A model generated the notes under the pieces. The model had not been told where the DNA came from, searched no databases, and worked only from the letters and a program-made list of their open reading frames with translations. Below, piece by piece: positions 8,862-18,265 of a stretch of DNA of 64,000 bases. Made by a program: the position numbers and the translations under genes. Location of the stretch: contig DATHMH010000010.1 of NCBI GenBank assembly GCA_035487295.1, positions 62,001-126,000 on the forward strand, in the 5' to 3' direction. This DNA is from QIAW01 sp035487295. GTDB taxonomy: Bacteria; Acidobacteriota; Terriglobia; Terriglobales; Acidobacteriaceae. Position 1 is the first letter of the stretch. The number at the start of each line of letters is the position of its first letter.

Positions 8862-10859
8862 ATGCTCGACCGCAGGCATTTTATTTCCGTGTGCTCGGGT
8901 TTCGGCCTTACCACTACTTTGTTTCCGGGAACGCTTTGGGCGCTGGCCGAACAGAAAGAAGCGGAGCAGAAGGCAGCCGAACCCAAAGAGCCGGCGCAGA
9001 AAGATGCCGTTAAGAAAAGCACGGAACAGAAGGTCGCGATTACGCGCGAGATGATCGATCATGCCGCGGCCATTGCCGACGTCCACATCCTCGACGAGTA
9101 CAAAGACATGATGCTCGATTCGCTCAATGGCTACGTCAAAGGTTACGACGCCATCTATGCTTTGCACATTCCCAATCGGGTTGCGCCCGCGCTGGTCTTC
9201 GATCCTGTGCCTGCGGGAATGAAGTTGAGCACAGAGTGGCAGCCCATGCAATATTCCGGCATGCTCACTGTGGACGCGCGCAAAGCCCGTGTTCCCGGTG
9301 CAAATGATAAAGCGAATGCGACCGCGGTTCACGCCAGCGGCACACCCAAGAACATCGAAGATGTCGCTTTTTACTCTGTGCTGGATCTGGCCAAGCTGCT
9401 GATGACAAGAAAAGTTTCGTCCACTGCCCTGACCGAAATGTACCTGGAGCGCCTCAAACGCTACGATTCCACCCTGAAGTTCGTCATCACCCTCACCGAA
9501 GATCGCGCGCTGGCAAAAGCCAAGGAGGCTGACAGCGAGATCGCTGCCGGAAAATATCGCGGCCCGCTGCACGGGCTGCCCTGGGGCGCCAAAGACCTGC
9601 TTGCGGTCAAGGGATATCGCACCACCTGGGGCGCCGGCGGTTTTGAAGACCAGACCATTGATGAGGACGCAACCGTGGTGCAGCGGCTCGATGCTGCCGG
9701 GGCGGTGCTCGTGGCCAAGCTCACCTTGGGCGCCCTGGCGCAGGGAGACAAGTGGTTTGGCGGCATGACGCGCAATCCCTGGAACACGGCGCAGGGTTCC
9801 AGCGGATCGTCGGCCGGATCGTCCTCGGCTACTGCCGCCGGATGCGTCGCTTTCGCCATTGGATCGGAGACGCTGGGCTCCATCTCTTCCCCTTCAACGC
9901 GTTGCGGCGTGACCGGATTGCGTCCAACGTTTGGCCGGGTGCCGCGCACCGGAGCCATGGCCCTCTCCTGGACGATGGATAAACTCGGCGTGCTCTGCCG
10001 CGCGGTTGAAGATTGCGCCATCGTGCTGAACGCAATCTACGGTCCTGATGGCAAAGATCGCACCGTGCGCGACGCCGCCTTTCATTGGGATGCGGCTCTC
10101 GACTGGCGCAAGCTGCGCATTGGTTACCTGAAAAAAGATTTCGAATTGCCTCCTAAGCCTCCCGAGGCGCAAACATCGCAAAGCGAAGATGAAAAGAAGC
10201 TTGCGCCCGAAGAGCAGGAGAAGCGCCGGAAGCAGCGCGAACAGGACAAAGCGGAGAGCGATCGCGCCCGTCTTCGCCTCGAATACGACCAGCGCTTCAA
10301 CGATACTGCCTTGGCCAAGCTTCGCAGCATGGGCGTAAACCCGATTGCGGTGGAGCTGCCCGATCTTCCCTACATTGCCATGCGCGCAATTTTGCTTGCT
10401 GAGGCCGCCGCCGCTTTTGATGATCTGACCCGCAGCGGACGCGACAAGCTGCTCACGCAGCAAAGCAAAGACGACTGGCCGAACACCTTCCGCGCCGCCC
10501 GCTTTATTCCGGCAGTGGAGTACATTCAGGCCAACCGCGCTCGCATGCTGGCGATTGAAGCCTGGGCAAAACTCTTCGATCAGGTTGACGTCATCGTCGC
10601 TCCCACGGGAACTACGCAGCTTGTGGCCACCAACCTCACCGGGCATCCGGCGGTAATTGTTCCCAACGGGTTTCGCGGCGAAGATGCTCCCGTGCCTCAC
10701 GTACGCGACAACGGCGATTTGGAGCCGGGTGGCCCGGGAACGCCTGTCAGCCTCACTTTTCTGGGCGGACTCTATGATGAGGCCAGGCTGCTTGTTTTGG
10801 CGAAGGCCTATCAGGATGCCACCGGCTTTCATTTGCAGCATCCCAAACTCGGCGCTTGA
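8862..10859 (+). CDS. Exported amidase (amidase signature family)
   Basis: 665 residues, longer than the usual 450-500 because of an N-terminal extension of about 150 residues and a charged insert (residues 430-470). The N-terminus LDRRHFISVCSGFG looks like a twin-arginine-type or Sec export signal. The Ser-Ser-Lys triad is visible: catalytic Lys in GLPWGAKDLL (about residue 244), the Ser/Gly-rich GSSGSSAGSSSATAAG stretch, and the nucleophile Ser in GSETLGSISSPS. It hydrolyses an amide bond; substrate unknown. A GatA role is unlikely because of the export signal and the absence of gatB/gatC. The start is fixed by AGGAGG 5 nt upstream. Confidence 0.87.
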   Translation: MLDRRHFISVCSGFGLTTTLFPGTLWALAEQKEAEQKAAEPKEPAQKDAVKKSTEQKVAITREMIDHAAAIADVHILDEYKDMMLDSLNGYVKGYDAIYALHIPNRVAPALVFDPVPAGMKLSTEWQPMQYSGMLTVDARKARVPGANDKANATAVHASGTPKNIEDVAFYSVLDLAKLLMTRKVSSTALTEMYLERLKRYDSTLKFVITLTEDRALAKAKEADSEIAAGKYRGPLHGLPWGAKDLLAVKGYRTTWGAGGFEDQTIDEDATVVQRLDAAGAVLVAKLTLGALAQGDKWFGGMTRNPWNTAQGSSGSSAGSSSATAAGCVAFAIGSETLGSISSPSTRCGVTGLRPTFGRVPRTGAMALSWTMDKLGVLCRAVEDCAIVLNAIYGPDGKDRTVRDAAFHWDAALDWRKLRIGYLKKDFELPPKPPEAQTSQSEDEKKLAPEEQEKRRKQREQDKAESDRARLRLEYDQRFNDTALAKLRSMGVNPIAVELPDLPYIAMRAILLAEAAAAFDDLTRSGRDKLLTQQSKDDWPNTFRAARFIPAVEYIQANRARMLAIEAWAKLFDQVDVIVAPTGTTQLVATNLTGHPAVIVPNGFRGEDAPVPHVRDNGDLEPGGPGTPVSLTFLGGLYDEARLLVLAKAYQDATGFHLQHPKLGA

Positions 10860-10889
10860 TCGCGAGCGCCTGCCTGTGCGTTAAGCAAC

Positions 10890-11144
10890 ATGAGAGACCT
10901 TACCAACCCGGTTTGGATCAAGGTAAAGGGAATTCTCTTTTTGTTTTTGGGCTTGCTGTCAGCGGTGTTGTTGCTTATTGAACATCCAACATACAAGACG
11001 GCGCTGCTGCTCGTGCTTGCAATCTGGTGTTTTTGCCGCTTTTATTATTTTGCGTTCTACGTGATTGAACGTTATGTCGATCCGAGTTATCGCTTCTCCG
11101 GGATTTTATCTTTTGCCTTCTACATGGTCAGGAAGAAACGATAG
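10890..11144 (+). CDS. Small two-helix membrane protein
   Basis: 84 residues with two hydrophobic segments (about residues 12-31 and 36-56), then a basic C-terminus FYMVRKKR. Starts 30 nt after the amidase stop, so it may be co-transcribed. No family recognised; the codon pattern and helical hydrophobic segments support a real gene. Function unknown. Confidence 0.55.
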   Translation: MRDLTNPVWIKVKGILFLFLGLLSAVLLLIEHPTYKTALLLVLAIWCFCRFYYFAFYVIERYVDPSYRFSGILSFAFYMVRKKR

Positions 11145-11181
11145 TCTCGTTTCATAAATCCCGAGGTCAGCAAAGAAGCCA

Positions 11182-11402
11182 GGGCTAAAGCCCACAACTC
11201 TACCAGCCCTACCCCCGGCTTAAGAGCCGGAGCTCACACCGTGCAACCGCTCTCACGGTAGTAGCGTTTTTGCTAACTTCATATCGTAAAGCGCTACTGT
11301 TGCGGGCATATTTTACACGATGAGAACGGTAATATAATTTAGAAGCCGTCTCATAAGTGAGGTCCGATGCAGAAGCATCTTTAACCTCAGGGCTAAAGCC
11401 CT
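11182..11402. repeat. Short hairpins in spacer upstream of the A2 gene
   Basis: Three short perfect hairpins: GGGCT-AA-AGCCC (11182-11193), CCGGCT-TAAG-AGCCGG (11215-11230) and AGGGCT-AA-AGCCCT (11389-11402). The first and third share the same core in the same spacer. No U-run follows, so they are not typical terminators. The rest of 11145-11443 is A/T-richer and probably holds the promoter of the A2-B2 pair. Confidence 0.5.
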
Positions 11403-11443
11403 CCGAAAGACTATTTGTGAGATAGCTCTAACATTTTCACGAT

Positions 11444-13159
11444 ATGTATCGAGCCTCAAGGTTTCCTCATTTCTGCTTGTTGATTTTTTTCATTTTCAGC
11501 GGGAGTTCTTTGTTCGTTCAACAGGCGAACGCCCAGTTCGAAAGCGACGATTCGGCGTATCAAAGCAATGAGGAGAAAACCACCTACACCCTGAGCGGCA
11601 CCGTGGTTAACTCGGTGACCGGAGAGCCGATCAGCCGGGCCTTGGTTCAGTTCGGCGCCAACGAGAAACTTCCCAACGCTGCCGACTATGCGTATCGGGA
11701 ACGCTCGATGCTTACCGACCGGGAAGGCCGTTTCAAGTTCGAGGGTCTGCCGCGATGGCAGACAGAACTGATCGCAAGAAAGCCCGGCTTCTATGATCCG
11801 GCCCAGCTCGGTGGAGACTGGCAGCCCCCAGCAGGCGCTATCGAGATCGGTCCCGATACCGCCCCGGTGACTTTGAAACTTGTACCAGAGGCAATCATGG
11901 TTGGGCATGTCGTGGATGCGAATGGAGAGCCTCTGGAAGGCGTCGCCATAAGGATCAGCAGCATAATGCGGGCCAACGGCCGCAAGCGATTGCAACCGGT
12001 CCAGGAAACGGAAGATCAGCTGCAAAGCATGGAAACCAATGACGAGGGCGCATTCCGCATCGCAAACCTTACATCCGGCACATACTATGTTGCCGCCCAT
12101 CCGAGCCACGACCGGCAAACGTCAATCCCGGCCAAGGTGGCGTATCCGGTTACCTATTATCCGGGTGTTCCGAGCTTTTCAGAAGCCACGCCCATTCAGA
12201 TCTCGGCCGGACAGCAGGTGGAGCTCGATTTCACGCTGCGGGCGGCGCCAATTGTTTCTGTCGCAGGCATCGTCACCGGTTATGCCCGTGGACAGGAAGC
12301 CAAATTGCAGTTCCTTAACCAATCGGGGGACGAGGTTAGCCTCGAGAAACAATTTGACGCGCAGACCGGCAGCTTTCAGGCGCGCGTGATCGCAGGCGGC
12401 CCTTGCATAATCAAGGCTGATGCCAGAGACAGACTCGACCGCCCTCTCCACGCCGAACTTACTCTGCCCCTGAGCGCAAATATCAAAAACGTCCGCGTCA
12501 ATCTGGCTCCGGCTCCTTCCATTCCCATTGTGGTACGCCTGGAAACGACGAAGCCCCAGCCTGATGGCGCCGGCCCTCAACCGAAACTTGCAGGTTGGAT
12601 TCCCGCTTCCGTCAGTCTTCATCCGCTTGAGTTTGGCCATCCCGATGTTGCCGCCAGTGTTGAAGGAGGACCCAGTAATCCGGCGCTTGTCTTGCGCAAC
12701 ATCGACGCCGGCAGATATAAGGTCGAGGTCATTCCCAACAACCTCTATAGTGCCTGGTACGTCGAGTCTGTGCTCTACAGCGGAATAGATCTGTTGCAGC
12801 AAGAGCTGACCGTAACGCCCGGAGAATCTTCAACTATGGAGATTGTATTGCGCGACGATGGCGCCGTGCTTACCGGAACCGTGCAATCAGGGGAGAATGA
12901 GGGCCAGGCCGCTGTGCTGGTGGTCCCAAACCACGCGCCGCAGAACCCGAAAATGACTGTTTCCAACGATCGCGGTGCGTTTCAGATCGGTGGACTTGCG
13001 CCCGGCGACTACAAGGTCTTCGCCTTCGATCGCCTGGATGGTCTTGAATACGCCAATCCTGAGGCTTTGAACGAGTACGCTTCCAAAGCCGCTCAAGTCA
13101 GCCTTCAGGCAAACGAACAAACCACGATCACAGTTGGGCTGATCCCACGAGGGGAATAA
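11444..13159 (+). CDS. Secreted CarboxypepD_reg-domain protein, copy A2
   Basis: 571 residues. Signal peptide at residues 1-30 (FPHFCLLIFFIFSGSSLFV, cleavage probably near QANAQ). Carboxypeptidase-regulatory-like domains at about residues 48-135 (YTLSGTVVNSVTGEPISRA) and 150-225 (IMVGHVVDANGEPLEGVAI), and a C-terminal one around 480-550 (GAVLTGTVQSGENEGQAA). It is the full-length paralogue of the truncated gene at the left edge, with matching phrases along the length (GDYKVFAFDRLDGLEY versus GGYKVLAFDHLDGVEY). No catalytic residues seen. Followed 8 nt later by B2, as A1 is by B1. Function unknown; envelope or extracellular location inferred. Confidence 0.85.
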   Translation: MYRASRFPHFCLLIFFIFSGSSLFVQQANAQFESDDSAYQSNEEKTTYTLSGTVVNSVTGEPISRALVQFGANEKLPNAADYAYRERSMLTDREGRFKFEGLPRWQTELIARKPGFYDPAQLGGDWQPPAGAIEIGPDTAPVTLKLVPEAIMVGHVVDANGEPLEGVAIRISSIMRANGRKRLQPVQETEDQLQSMETNDEGAFRIANLTSGTYYVAAHPSHDRQTSIPAKVAYPVTYYPGVPSFSEATPIQISAGQQVELDFTLRAAPIVSVAGIVTGYARGQEAKLQFLNQSGDEVSLEKQFDAQTGSFQARVIAGGPCIIKADARDRLDRPLHAELTLPLSANIKNVRVNLAPAPSIPIVVRLETTKPQPDGAGPQPKLAGWIPASVSLHPLEFGHPDVAASVEGGPSNPALVLRNIDAGRYKVEVIPNNLYSAWYVESVLYSGIDLLQQELTVTPGESSTMEIVLRDDGAVLTGTVQSGENEGQAAVLVVPNHAPQNPKMTVSNDRGAFQIGGLAPGDYKVFAFDRLDGLEYANPEALNEYASKAAQVSLQANEQTTITVGLIPRGE

Positions 13160-13167
13160 AAATCCGC

Positions 13168-14835
13168 TTGCTTCCAAGAGCCATCTGCCTTCTGTTTCTC
13201 GCGCTCGCGCTGCAGGCACAACAGCCCGCCGCGGCGAAGGCGGCACGCACTTTTCAAATCAGCGGCACGCTGGTCCACGCGCTCAATGGCGGGCCGATTG
13301 CGGGCGCTGAAGTCATGATTACTACGAATGAAACGAACGATGCTCCGTTTCAGAACACGGTTACCGACGCCGGGGGACGGTTCTTATTTAAGAGTGTCGC
13401 TCCCGGCAAATATGTGCTGACCGCAAGACACAGGGGCTTCCCGCAGCAGGCGCTCGACGCCCATGGCCCTTTCTCGACCGCGGTAGCGGTGGGCTCCGAT
13501 AAGAATTCGGAAAATCTTTTGTTCCCACTTAAACCCGAAGGTTCCATCTCAGGCAGGGTCACCGACGAGCAGGGTGACGCAATACGCGGCGCGGAAGTCA
13601 TGCTCTTTGTTCGCAACGTCGAAACCGGGGCGCGCACGATAAATCTGACCATGCATGCAGGAACTGATGACCAGGGCGCATACCACTTCGGCCACCTGCC
13701 AGCCGGAACTTACTTCGTAGCGGTTTCGGCGCAGCCGTGGTATGCACAGCATACTCAGTGGGGCGGCCCTTCTGCCGACGGACTGACGCCCGCGGTCAGC
13801 GACAATCCTGAACTGGATGTGGCCTACCCCATTACCTATTATCGTGAGACGACCGAAGGTGACCAGGCCAACCCTCTGACCATGGGTTGGGGCGACCAGC
13901 TTACCGCCGACATTACTCTGCGAGCGGTACCTGCTCTCCATTTACTGTTGACCAACCAGAATCCGGATTCGCACTTTAGCATTGCCGGCGCCAACTTGAA
14001 ACAGACTTTGATAGGAGGCAACGAGACTTTTGTAGAATTTGTAGAAACGGCGGTCGAGAACGTTGATCCGTCAGGAATTGAGATTTCCGGCATTGCTCCC
14101 GGCCGTTACGATGTCGGCGTGGAAACAACGAAAGAAAAAGACGGCGGGGTCGGCTCCAGCCCCCGCCACCAGACTGCGAACATATCAAGCAGCGGCTCAC
14201 TGGATGCAAGCGCAGGCTCCGAACTGGCGACGGTGAGCGGCACGGTGATCTTTGAAGATCAGGCTCAGCCGCCGGAGGCCACACTGCAGTTTCACAGCCG
14301 CGAATCCGGCCAGCATATTGAAATTCCTGTCTCTGCCAAGGGAGAAATTCAGTCTCCCGACCAGGGGGAAATTCAGTCTCCCGAGATCAGCCCCGGACGC
14401 TACGATCTTCTCCTGTTAAGTTCCGGGGGATTTATCTTCAAGAGCATCTCCGCGGTCAATGCCAAAGTAAAAGGCCAGTCGATTGAAATCAGCGGCCCTG
14501 ATCACGTCCAACTTACATTGGTAGCTTCCAGGGGGACCGGCCAGGTGGAAGGCGTGGTGCTACGCGACAACAAGCCAGCAGCCGGCGCCATGATAGTGCT
14601 TGTGCCGCAGGATGCGGCCGATAACTGGCCGCTGTTTCGCCGCGATCAGAGCGACAGCGACGGTACTTTCACCCTCTCGGCCGTGCTGCCCGGCAAATAC
14701 ACAGTGCTCGCAATCGAGAATGGCTGGGACCTGGAATGGGCAAATCCGGCCGTGCTTCAACCCTACATGCTGAAAGGCGAAACTGTGCAGGTGGAATCCA
14801 ACCGCAAATCGGATATAAAGATCAAGTTGCAGTAA
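13168..14835 (+). CDS. Secreted CarboxypepD_reg-domain protein, copy B2
   Basis: 555 residues from a TTG start with GAGGGG at 13149-13154, mirroring B1. A short signal peptide (LPRAICLLFLALALQAQQ) precedes three carboxypeptidase-regulatory-like domains at about residues 27-110 (FQISGTLVHALNGGPI), 125-205 (GSISGRVTDEQGDAI) and 455-530 (GQVEGVVLRDNKPAAGA). It is collinear with B1 (shared VSAQPWYAQ, RRDQSDSDGTFTL, VLAIENGW). A 24-bp in-frame tandem duplication near 14341-14385 writes GEIQSP twice and is absent from B1. Function unknown. Confidence 0.85.
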   Translation: MLPRAICLLFLALALQAQQPAAAKAARTFQISGTLVHALNGGPIAGAEVMITTNETNDAPFQNTVTDAGGRFLFKSVAPGKYVLTARHRGFPQQALDAHGPFSTAVAVGSDKNSENLLFPLKPEGSISGRVTDEQGDAIRGAEVMLFVRNVETGARTINLTMHAGTDDQGAYHFGHLPAGTYFVAVSAQPWYAQHTQWGGPSADGLTPAVSDNPELDVAYPITYYRETTEGDQANPLTMGWGDQLTADITLRAVPALHLLLTNQNPDSHFSIAGANLKQTLIGGNETFVEFVETAVENVDPSGIEISGIAPGRYDVGVETTKEKDGGVGSSPRHQTANISSSGSLDASAGSELATVSGTVIFEDQAQPPEATLQFHSRESGQHIEIPVSAKGEIQSPDQGEIQSPEISPGRYDLLLLSSGGFIFKSISAVNAKVKGQSIEISGPDHVQLTLVASRGTGQVEGVVLRDNKPAAGAMIVLVPQDAADNWPLFRRDQSDSDGTFTLSAVLPGKYTVLAIENGWDLEWANPAVLQPYMLKGETVQVESNRKSDIKIKLQ

Positions 14836-14961
14836 CCCAGCCGGCTTTCCTCGTACTCTTGCTGAAATTAACAAAAAAGTTACATCTGAGTGACAAATCC
14901 AAGAACTCTCTTTTTTTATACTTTTCTCACCGTATCAAGCTAGTGATGCGGGCTGACAACT

Positions 14962-14994
14962 GTCTCTCAATGCTCTCGTCAGAGAATGAGAGAC
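14962..14994 (+). promoter_or_regulatory. Two-tier leader hairpin upstream of the CHRD gene
   Basis: GTCTCTCA (14962-14969) pairs with TGAGAGAC (14987-14994), and inside it CTCT-CGTC-AGAG forms a second stem. No U-run follows, so it is not a simple terminator. It lies about 100 nt before the ATG at 15093 and may be a 5'-UTR structure. The rest of 14836-15092 is A/T-rich with no gene. Confidence 0.45.
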
Positions 14995-15092
14995 GGCTAC
15001 ACTGGCTAGAAACAACGCATCAACGAGTGTCCACTTCGAATCCGAACTTTTTTGTTTGGCGTCCCAACTTTGTTACTGAGGAGAATCTTAAG

Positions 15093-15614
15093 ATGAAGAA
15101 ACTTCTGTTAACTGCTCTGTGTGTCCTTTGCCTCGGCATTCTGTGCACGGCTGCCGATAAAGATGATACCGTTGTGCTCAAGGCCACCCTGCAAGGCCTC
15201 AACGAAACGTCAGGTGGTGGTGGGCCAGTCAACACTCCTGCCACCGGCTCATTCAAAGCCATCATTCACCCCGATGGCACCATCAACTTTACGCTCACCT
15301 TTGCGAACCTGACATCCAATATCATTTTTTCGCATATCCACTTTGGATTTCCGCGTGAATCGGGTGGTGTGATGATTTTCCTGTGCGGCGGTGACAGCCA
15401 GCCGGCTTGCCCTGTGGCCACTAGCGCAACAATAACGGGCACCATCACCGCGGCAAATGTGGTTGCGATTCCCGGACAGAACGTTGTGGCGGGCGATCTG
15501 GCTTCCGCTCTGCGGCTGGTTGGACAAGGAGCGGGCTATGTTAACGTCCACTCCGTGAATTTCAAGGGCGGTGAAATCCGCGGACAAGTTCATGTCAGCC
15601 GAGATGATGATTAG
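15093..15614 (+). CDS. Secreted CHRD-domain protein
   Basis: 173 residues. The frame is open further upstream, but the ATG at 15093 is chosen because GAGGAG lies at 15078-15083 and it gives a signal peptide (KKLLLTALCVLCLGILCTA). The remainder is one CHRD domain: VLKATLQGLNET at its start, the HIHFG core, and the closing VNVHSVNFKGGEIRGQV. CHRD domains were first named in chordin; bacterial copies are secreted and of unknown role. Followed by an intrinsic terminator. Confidence 0.85.
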   Translation: MKKLLLTALCVLCLGILCTAADKDDTVVLKATLQGLNETSGGGGPVNTPATGSFKAIIHPDGTINFTLTFANLTSNIIFSHIHFGFPRESGGVMIFLCGGDSQPACPVATSATITGTITAANVVAIPGQNVVAGDLASALRLVGQGAGYVNVHSVNFKGGEIRGQVHVSRDDD

Positions 15615-15644
15615 TAAATTCTTTGTTCCATTGTCCCATTCAAC

Positions 15645-15669
15645 AAGCCTCGCTTCGGCGGGGCTTTTT
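15645..15669 (+). terminator. Intrinsic terminator of the CHRD gene
   Basis: AGCCTCGC-TTCG-GCGGGGCT stem with a UUCG tetraloop (one G-U pair), followed by TTTTT. Confidence 0.85.
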
Positions 15670-15670
15670 C

Positions 15671-16408
15671 TTATTGCTGAGTGCTCGTCAAATCTTCGCT
15701 CCAATCGAGATAATCTAGGCTGAGATCAATTCCTTCCACCGCGACCGCGGCGGCATAGCCCTCTTGCACAGCAATGTTGTACAACTTCCATCGCGCTGCC
15801 TCGTTCGGATCTTTGTAGTTTACAAGCGGCAAATCTTCTTTGTCTTCGAGGCAGACTTCAAAATCGGCAAGCGGCATTGAGAGTCCTTCGCCGCGGCCCT
15901 TTATATACGCCTCTTTACGCGTCCAGCAACGAAAGAAAGCTGCAGGTTGTTCTTCAGGGAGAAACGAACGCAGGGCGCGAACCTCTGCGCCGGCGAAATA
16001 GCGTTCGGCAATCTCCTCGCCGGCCAATTCAGCCCGCATGTGCTCGATGTCAACCCCGATGGCTCGATTCCGCGCCACGCCGATTACTGCCATCTCATGC
16101 GCATGCGACAGATTAAACGTAAGCCATGAGCCGGAAAGATACGGTTTGCCATGTTCGGTATAGGTGAAGGCAAGGCCGGCAGGTTCACACCCCAGATACG
16201 ACGCTAGCAGGATGCGCAATCGCGCCCGGGCAATCACAAAACGCGTGCGATGAATTTCAAAATGAAAGCGGGCGGCGCGTGCACCTTCCTCTGGCGCCAG
16301 CAGCCGATGATAACCCGCGAGTATGGTAGAACTGGCCGCAAGCGGGACGCGCCAAATGTGCACGGCGTCCTCCGCAAGCTCCCGCACGGGATGAATTGCT
16401 TTATCCAT
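15671..16408 (-). CDS. sfp: 4'-phosphopantetheinyl transferase, Sfp type
   Basis: 245 residues. Transfers the phosphopantetheine arm of CoA to carrier-protein domains (ACP/PCP). The family motifs are present: GVDIE at 118-122 (Mg-binding Asp120 and Glu122) and WTRKEAYIKGRGEGL at 162-176 (Glu166). Length fits the Sfp/Gsp class rather than the short AcpS class. No carrier-protein or NRPS/PKS gene is nearby, so its partner lies elsewhere. Transcribed divergently from citramalate synthase. The ribosome site upstream is weak. Confidence 0.9.
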   Translation of the reverse strand: MDKAIHPVRELAEDAVHIWRVPLAASSTILAGYHRLLAPEEGARAARFHFEIHRTRFVIARARLRILLASYLGCEPAGLAFTYTEHGKPYLSGSWLTFNLSHAHEMAVIGVARNRAIGVDIEHMRAELAGEEIAERYFAGAEVRALRSFLPEEQPAAFFRCWTRKEAYIKGRGEGLSMPLADFEVCLEDKEDLPLVNYKDPNEAARWKLYNIAVQEGYAAAVAVEGIDLSLDYLDWSEDLTSTQQ

Positions 16409-16625
16409 TCAGAACCAGCAAGCACCATATTATCCAATAGCTTCCATACATACCCCTAAAAGACAAAATGCCAATCGTTGATTGCAAGTTGCCGTGTTTG
16501 GCAACTTCGGCGAGAATAGATGTTATCTGTTTACTCACACGTTGCATGCTGCCCTGCAGAACAGACAATGCAAATGAAACGGCCTGCAGGCGCCTTTCAC
16601 TAACTGAAGTGCCTATGCTGGTTGC

Positions 16626-18224
16626 ATGAAGATCTATACCTTTGATACGACGCTGCGCGATGGAAGCCAGGGCGAATCCATATCTTTCTCTTTGGAAGAC
16701 AAGCTCCTGATCGCGCAGATGTTGGATGAACTCGGCATTGATTACATCGAAGGCGGCTGGCCCAGCTCCAACCCCAAGGACAAAGAATTCTTTGTGCGGG
16801 CACGAGAGCTGAAGCTGCGCCACGCCAAGCTTACCGCCTTCGGTTCCACCCGCACAGCCAAAAATAGCGTAGAAAATGATCGCAGCGTGCGCGGACTGCT
16901 TGAGACCGGCACCCCGGCGGTTTCCATCTTTGGTAAGAGTTGGGATTTGCACACCAAGCGCGCATTAGGCGTCACCGAAGAGCAGAATCTGCAATTGATC
17001 TCAGAGACTGTCAGCTTCCTCAAACAACATGGGAAAGAAGTCATTTACGACGCCGAGCACTTCTTTGATGGTTACAACGCCAATTCAGATTTCGCCTTAA
17101 GAACTTTGGAGGCCGCGCAAAAAGCCGGGGCCAGCGTGCTCTGCTTGTGCGATACCAATGGCGGAACCCTTCCCGGACGCCTTGCTGAAGTCGTCGCCGA
17201 TGTGCGTCGCCGCTTCGATGGCATCATCGGCATTCATACGCACAATGATTCCGACGTCGCTGTTGCCAACACCCTGGCCGCGGTGCAGCAGGGGGCCACT
17301 CACGTGCAGGGATGTATCAACGGCTACGGGGAGCGATGCGGCAACGCCAATCTTTGTTCCATCATTGCCAATCTTGAATTGAAGATGGGATACCACGTCA
17401 TCGGCCCCGAAAAGCTGGCGCATCTGACTGCTCTCGCCCGCTCGATTGCCGATGTGGCCAACCTGACCCCGCGCGGCGATCAGCCTTTTGTGGGCAAGAG
17501 TGCGTTCGCGCATAAAGGCGGCATCCACGTCAGCGCCATTCTTAAGGACTCTGCCACCTACGAACACATTCGACCCGAAGCCGTGGGCAATAGCCAGCGT
17601 GTTCTGGTGAGCGATCTCTCCGGACAAAGCAATATTCTCTACATGCTGAAACAGCGCGGCCTGGAAGAACGCCTCACGGAAGAAGGACGCCGCGCACTGC
17701 TGGAGCGAATCAAGCAGATGGAGTTCCTCGGTTACGAACTGGAATCCGCAGAAGGGACATTCGAGCTGCTGGTGCACGAGACCCTGCATCCTGAAACCCA
17801 TTTCTTCGACGTGAAGCACTACGAGGTCACCACCAAAATGATTGAAGGCGGCGGCAACTCTGCATCGACCGCCAGCGTGACTGTGGCGCAGGGAAATCGC
17901 GTGCACACCGCCACCGCGATCGGCGAAGGTCCGGTGCATGCGCTCGATCTCTGCCTGCGAAAGTGCGTTTCCCTGCTCTACCCTGATCTCAGGCAGGCCA
18001 AGCTGACCGATTACAAAGTACGCGTGCTGGATTCACGAAGCAACACCGCCGCCAAGGTACGCGTGCTGGCGCAATGGACCGATAGCGGCAAGAGTTGGTC
18101 CACGGTGGGCGTCTCTAACAACATTATTGAAGCCAGTTGGAATGCACTGCTGGATGGGGCACGTCTGGACCTGATCCGTCTATCGCAACAAGACGCTTCG
18201 GTCAGAGTTGCCGTAGGAGAGTAA
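16626..18224 (+). CDS. cimA: (R)-citramalate synthase
   Basis: 532 residues. Condenses pyruvate with acetyl-CoA to (R)-citramalate, opening a threonine-independent route to 2-oxobutyrate and isoleucine. The N-terminal HMGL-like TIM barrel starts with DTTLRDGSQGESISFSLEDK; metal-ligand HTHNDSDVAVAN and the NGYGERCGNAN loop are intact; the C-terminal LeuA-type regulatory domain runs from about residue 400. The early GGWPSSNPKD and the 530-residue length fit the CimA subgroup rather than LeuA or NifV. The C-terminal domain suggests feedback control by isoleucine, which is inference from the family. No leuCD or ilv genes are adjacent. Confidence 0.88.
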   Translation: MKIYTFDTTLRDGSQGESISFSLEDKLLIAQMLDELGIDYIEGGWPSSNPKDKEFFVRARELKLRHAKLTAFGSTRTAKNSVENDRSVRGLLETGTPAVSIFGKSWDLHTKRALGVTEEQNLQLISETVSFLKQHGKEVIYDAEHFFDGYNANSDFALRTLEAAQKAGASVLCLCDTNGGTLPGRLAEVVADVRRRFDGIIGIHTHNDSDVAVANTLAAVQQGATHVQGCINGYGERCGNANLCSIIANLELKMGYHVIGPEKLAHLTALARSIADVANLTPRGDQPFVGKSAFAHKGGIHVSAILKDSATYEHIRPEAVGNSQRVLVSDLSGQSNILYMLKQRGLEERLTEEGRRALLERIKQMEFLGYELESAEGTFELLVHETLHPETHFFDVKHYEVTTKMIEGGGNSASTASVTVAQGNRVHTATAIGEGPVHALDLCLRKCVSLLYPDLRQAKLTDYKVRVLDSRSNTAAKVRVLAQWTDSGKSWSTVGVSNNIIEASWNALLDGARLDLIRLSQQDASVRVAVGE

Positions 18225-18265
18225 GCACCGGCTTGAATCCCGGAAAAGATTGTCGGTGGTCTTTA

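Noticed and set aside
8266..9054. 262-codon plus-strand frame
   Set aside because: Crosses repeats and the start of the amidase gene; no ribosome site or family character.
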